Positions 20,944 to 22,730 of a stretch of DNA of 22,730 bases are shown piece by piece. The notes under the pieces were generated by a model. The model searched no databases. It was not told the origin of the DNA and saw nothing but the letters and a program-made list of their open reading frames with translations. The DNA is from Choristocarpus tenellus KU-1152 (lineage: Eukaryota > Phaeophyceae): assembly GCA_964200185.2 (NCBI GenBank), contig CAXNAD020000279.1:1-22730 (forward strand), written 5' to 3'. Position numbers and translations under genes: made by a program. Every line of letters begins with the position of its first letter. Position 1 is the first letter of the stretch.

Positions 20944-22730
20944 GTGGAACCAGAGCGTCTAGCGCCCCTAGCGCCCACAAGTACCAAGGAAAGTCACCAA
21001 ACCAGCCCTAAACGATTTGCAGCAATAGTTGCGAGTAACCTCTTTGACGCTTCTTGTAATCTACCACCTGCGAAGCACTGTTGTTTCTGTCTCAATCCAA
21101 CCAATGTCCAGAACGAGGTATGACAGATTTTGATGTACATCCAAGGATTGGTGCCATGGGCAGTTAGAGTTAGGGAAATTGTGCCTTTGGGTTGTGTGAA
21201 AGTAGAAAATGTGGATCCCTTGAAGCAATAGTTCATCGTCATATTTCAATTCCTTTTCACCATGTAATATAGTACACAAAATATTGCATTACACCCTCAA
21301 AATACACCACACCCCTGCAAACGCAGATACCCAAATTTGGCTCTTGATAGTGAAGATTCAGACCCTTTACTGGGGTCTTCCACTGACACAAACCAATGTA
21401 TTATAGGAAAAACATATAAAATCATCATTGAAAGAGACTAGGATTTGGCGGATGATTTTGCTAAGATTCTCCACTTATTATTTCCAATTGGGTTGTGTGA
21501 AGAATGATTTTTATCTTATCGTCATATTTATCGATTATCACATTATAAATATATCTGTCAATATGTTATCCAATTATATTATTACATAATCCAAAAACGA
21601 GCATATCGGAGAAAATTGTATTGATGTTGATAATACAAGGGCATGGTCTGATACTTAAAGGTATAGAACGGTCAGAGAGAAGGTATAGTGTATTATTATA
21701 ATAGTTATACTATTAGAGATATATATGGGGTCCCAGGGTCATTTTGCTGTTTCTATGTAACTCAAGATGTCCCGAGTCGGTTGGAATTCGGACATTTCCG
21801 ACCACGAAGACAAAGATACGATTAATATTCTACCATATGTCATTCCTTCTTCCTTGATATAGTCTTCTATTTATTGACACAAAGACTTCTCTGTGGATCA
21901 TCACAAATCACAAAATCTGCGGACATGTGTGACGGAACAGTTGCTGATGTTGACACTGTAAATACATTCAAGATGAAGAACTAAGAAAAAAACAATATAT
22001 CATGACAGTATTTTACATAGAATTTATAGTAGTTTGAGGTGGAAATTTTGGAAGTATTCCCATTGTGATGATGAATTTCCCATCAATATAATTCGCACCT
22101 AAAGATATGTTCCACTTCTATATTATCTTGTACAAAGAATGTAATTGAACATCCCACTGAAATATGTTATTTTTTATTCGACCTCTTAGTGTAGTTAAAT
22201 ATATATATTTTACATACACACATTTTGTTGCGGGTGTAATCGAAACTAAACAAGGTTTCGGCCTAAATTTCTAGGAATAAAGTATTACTTGAACCATTAA
22301 TTTTGATTGGATTGAACTTCCCACTTCCTCTTTTCTTGCAAACCCAAGGTTTGAGTCACATGTCACAAGAAGGAAAATAGGATCAGTGGTGTAAGACGTC
22401 CTATTCGTTGAGATGAGATAGGTGAAACACGTGGTATAGTAGAGTGTGTTGAAACTTTTGAGCGTCCGATTGCTCAATATACGCCGACATAGAACCACCA
22501 TTGAACGCTAGATTCTATATCACTTTCGATGTTAGGTCCCCCTCTGGTTTAATACCTTGAATTCTGCTATTGTGTACAGATATATATATATATTGATATA
22601 TGTTCATAGGATGTCATCGATATGGACACAAGTAGAAAATTGTGGTCCTGTGAAGACATATATGTCCCAATTTGCACACAGAAGATCTGTTTGTATGATG
22701 GCCCCCTCCCCCTACATTGCCCTGCTAAAG
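20944..22730 (-). promoter_or_regulatory. 5' flank of the minus-strand gene; AT-rich, no supported gene
   Basis: From 20944 to about 21280 the sequence is mixed and may hold the 5' UTR, including the duplicated TAGCGCCC motif at 20959-20976. From 21280 to the right edge it is AT-rich, with only short open frames. It contains a perfect 7-bp inverted repeat with 3-nt spacer (21699-21715), TA runs (21720-21726, 22580-22592) and two similar short stretches around 21203 and 22630 (AAGTAGAAAAT-GTGG). I see no TATA box at a credible distance and do not place a promoter. Confidence 0.35.

Noticed and set aside
22271-22501. Minus-strand ORF in the AT-rich flank
   Set aside because: No recognised domain, splice context or coding composition; short frames of this size are expected by chance.

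Overview
The window is nuclear DNA from an intron-rich eukaryote, most likely a protist or alga. It has no operon-like packing and no prokaryotic gene. Coding sequence appears only as short minus-strand blocks of about 60-400 bp, bounded by AG acceptors and GT donors (one probable GC donor) and joined in consistent reading phase. Short TTAGGG-type tracts in the introns suggest, but do not prove, TTAGGG telomeres. I cannot assign a lineage from sequence alone.

Nearly everything from about 20.94 kb down to the left edge belongs to the minus strand. I reconstructed 32 exons by matching splice sites and phase. Exons 1-4 (20943-19742) start with an MGN... methionine and end in an in-frame TAG. They are either a small separate gene (about 183 residues) or the 5' end of the large gene with one junction I cannot resolve. 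Exons 5-32 (19360-206) give an open product of about 1,660 residues that runs off the left edge, so its C-terminus is not in the window. Its order is: helical N-terminal region; first propeller-like motif (LATDGVYLYVWEP, then LYK-IGTGFHNTLAGNVY across an intron); acidic/Ser-rich insertion; several more propeller-like blades (GGRLFLREK, FYFAQHDRDRVVVVALD, AILCNGTRLMLLGPPEG, GLVYDQRNNMIWGWDP, then LCRWRNKG); an ILEI/FAM3-type (GG) domain spread over exons 25-27; and a helical region. The architecture recalls giant eukaryotic scaffold or E3-ligase proteins, but no HECT, RING or ZZ domain lies in the window, so the function stays open.

The introns (116-1107 bp) carry many minisatellites with units of 9, 10, 11, 12, 16 and about 44 bp, seven short telomere-like tracts, and a 19-G run. 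The + strand across the gene is visibly rich in A and C, so the transcribed (minus) sense strand is rich in G and T. This skew fades near the proposed start at 20.94 kb. From about 21.0 to 22.73 kb the DNA is AT-rich with no gene I can support; it probably holds the 5' flank or promoter.

No rRNA, tRNA, CRISPR array, insertion sequence or complete transposon was recognised.
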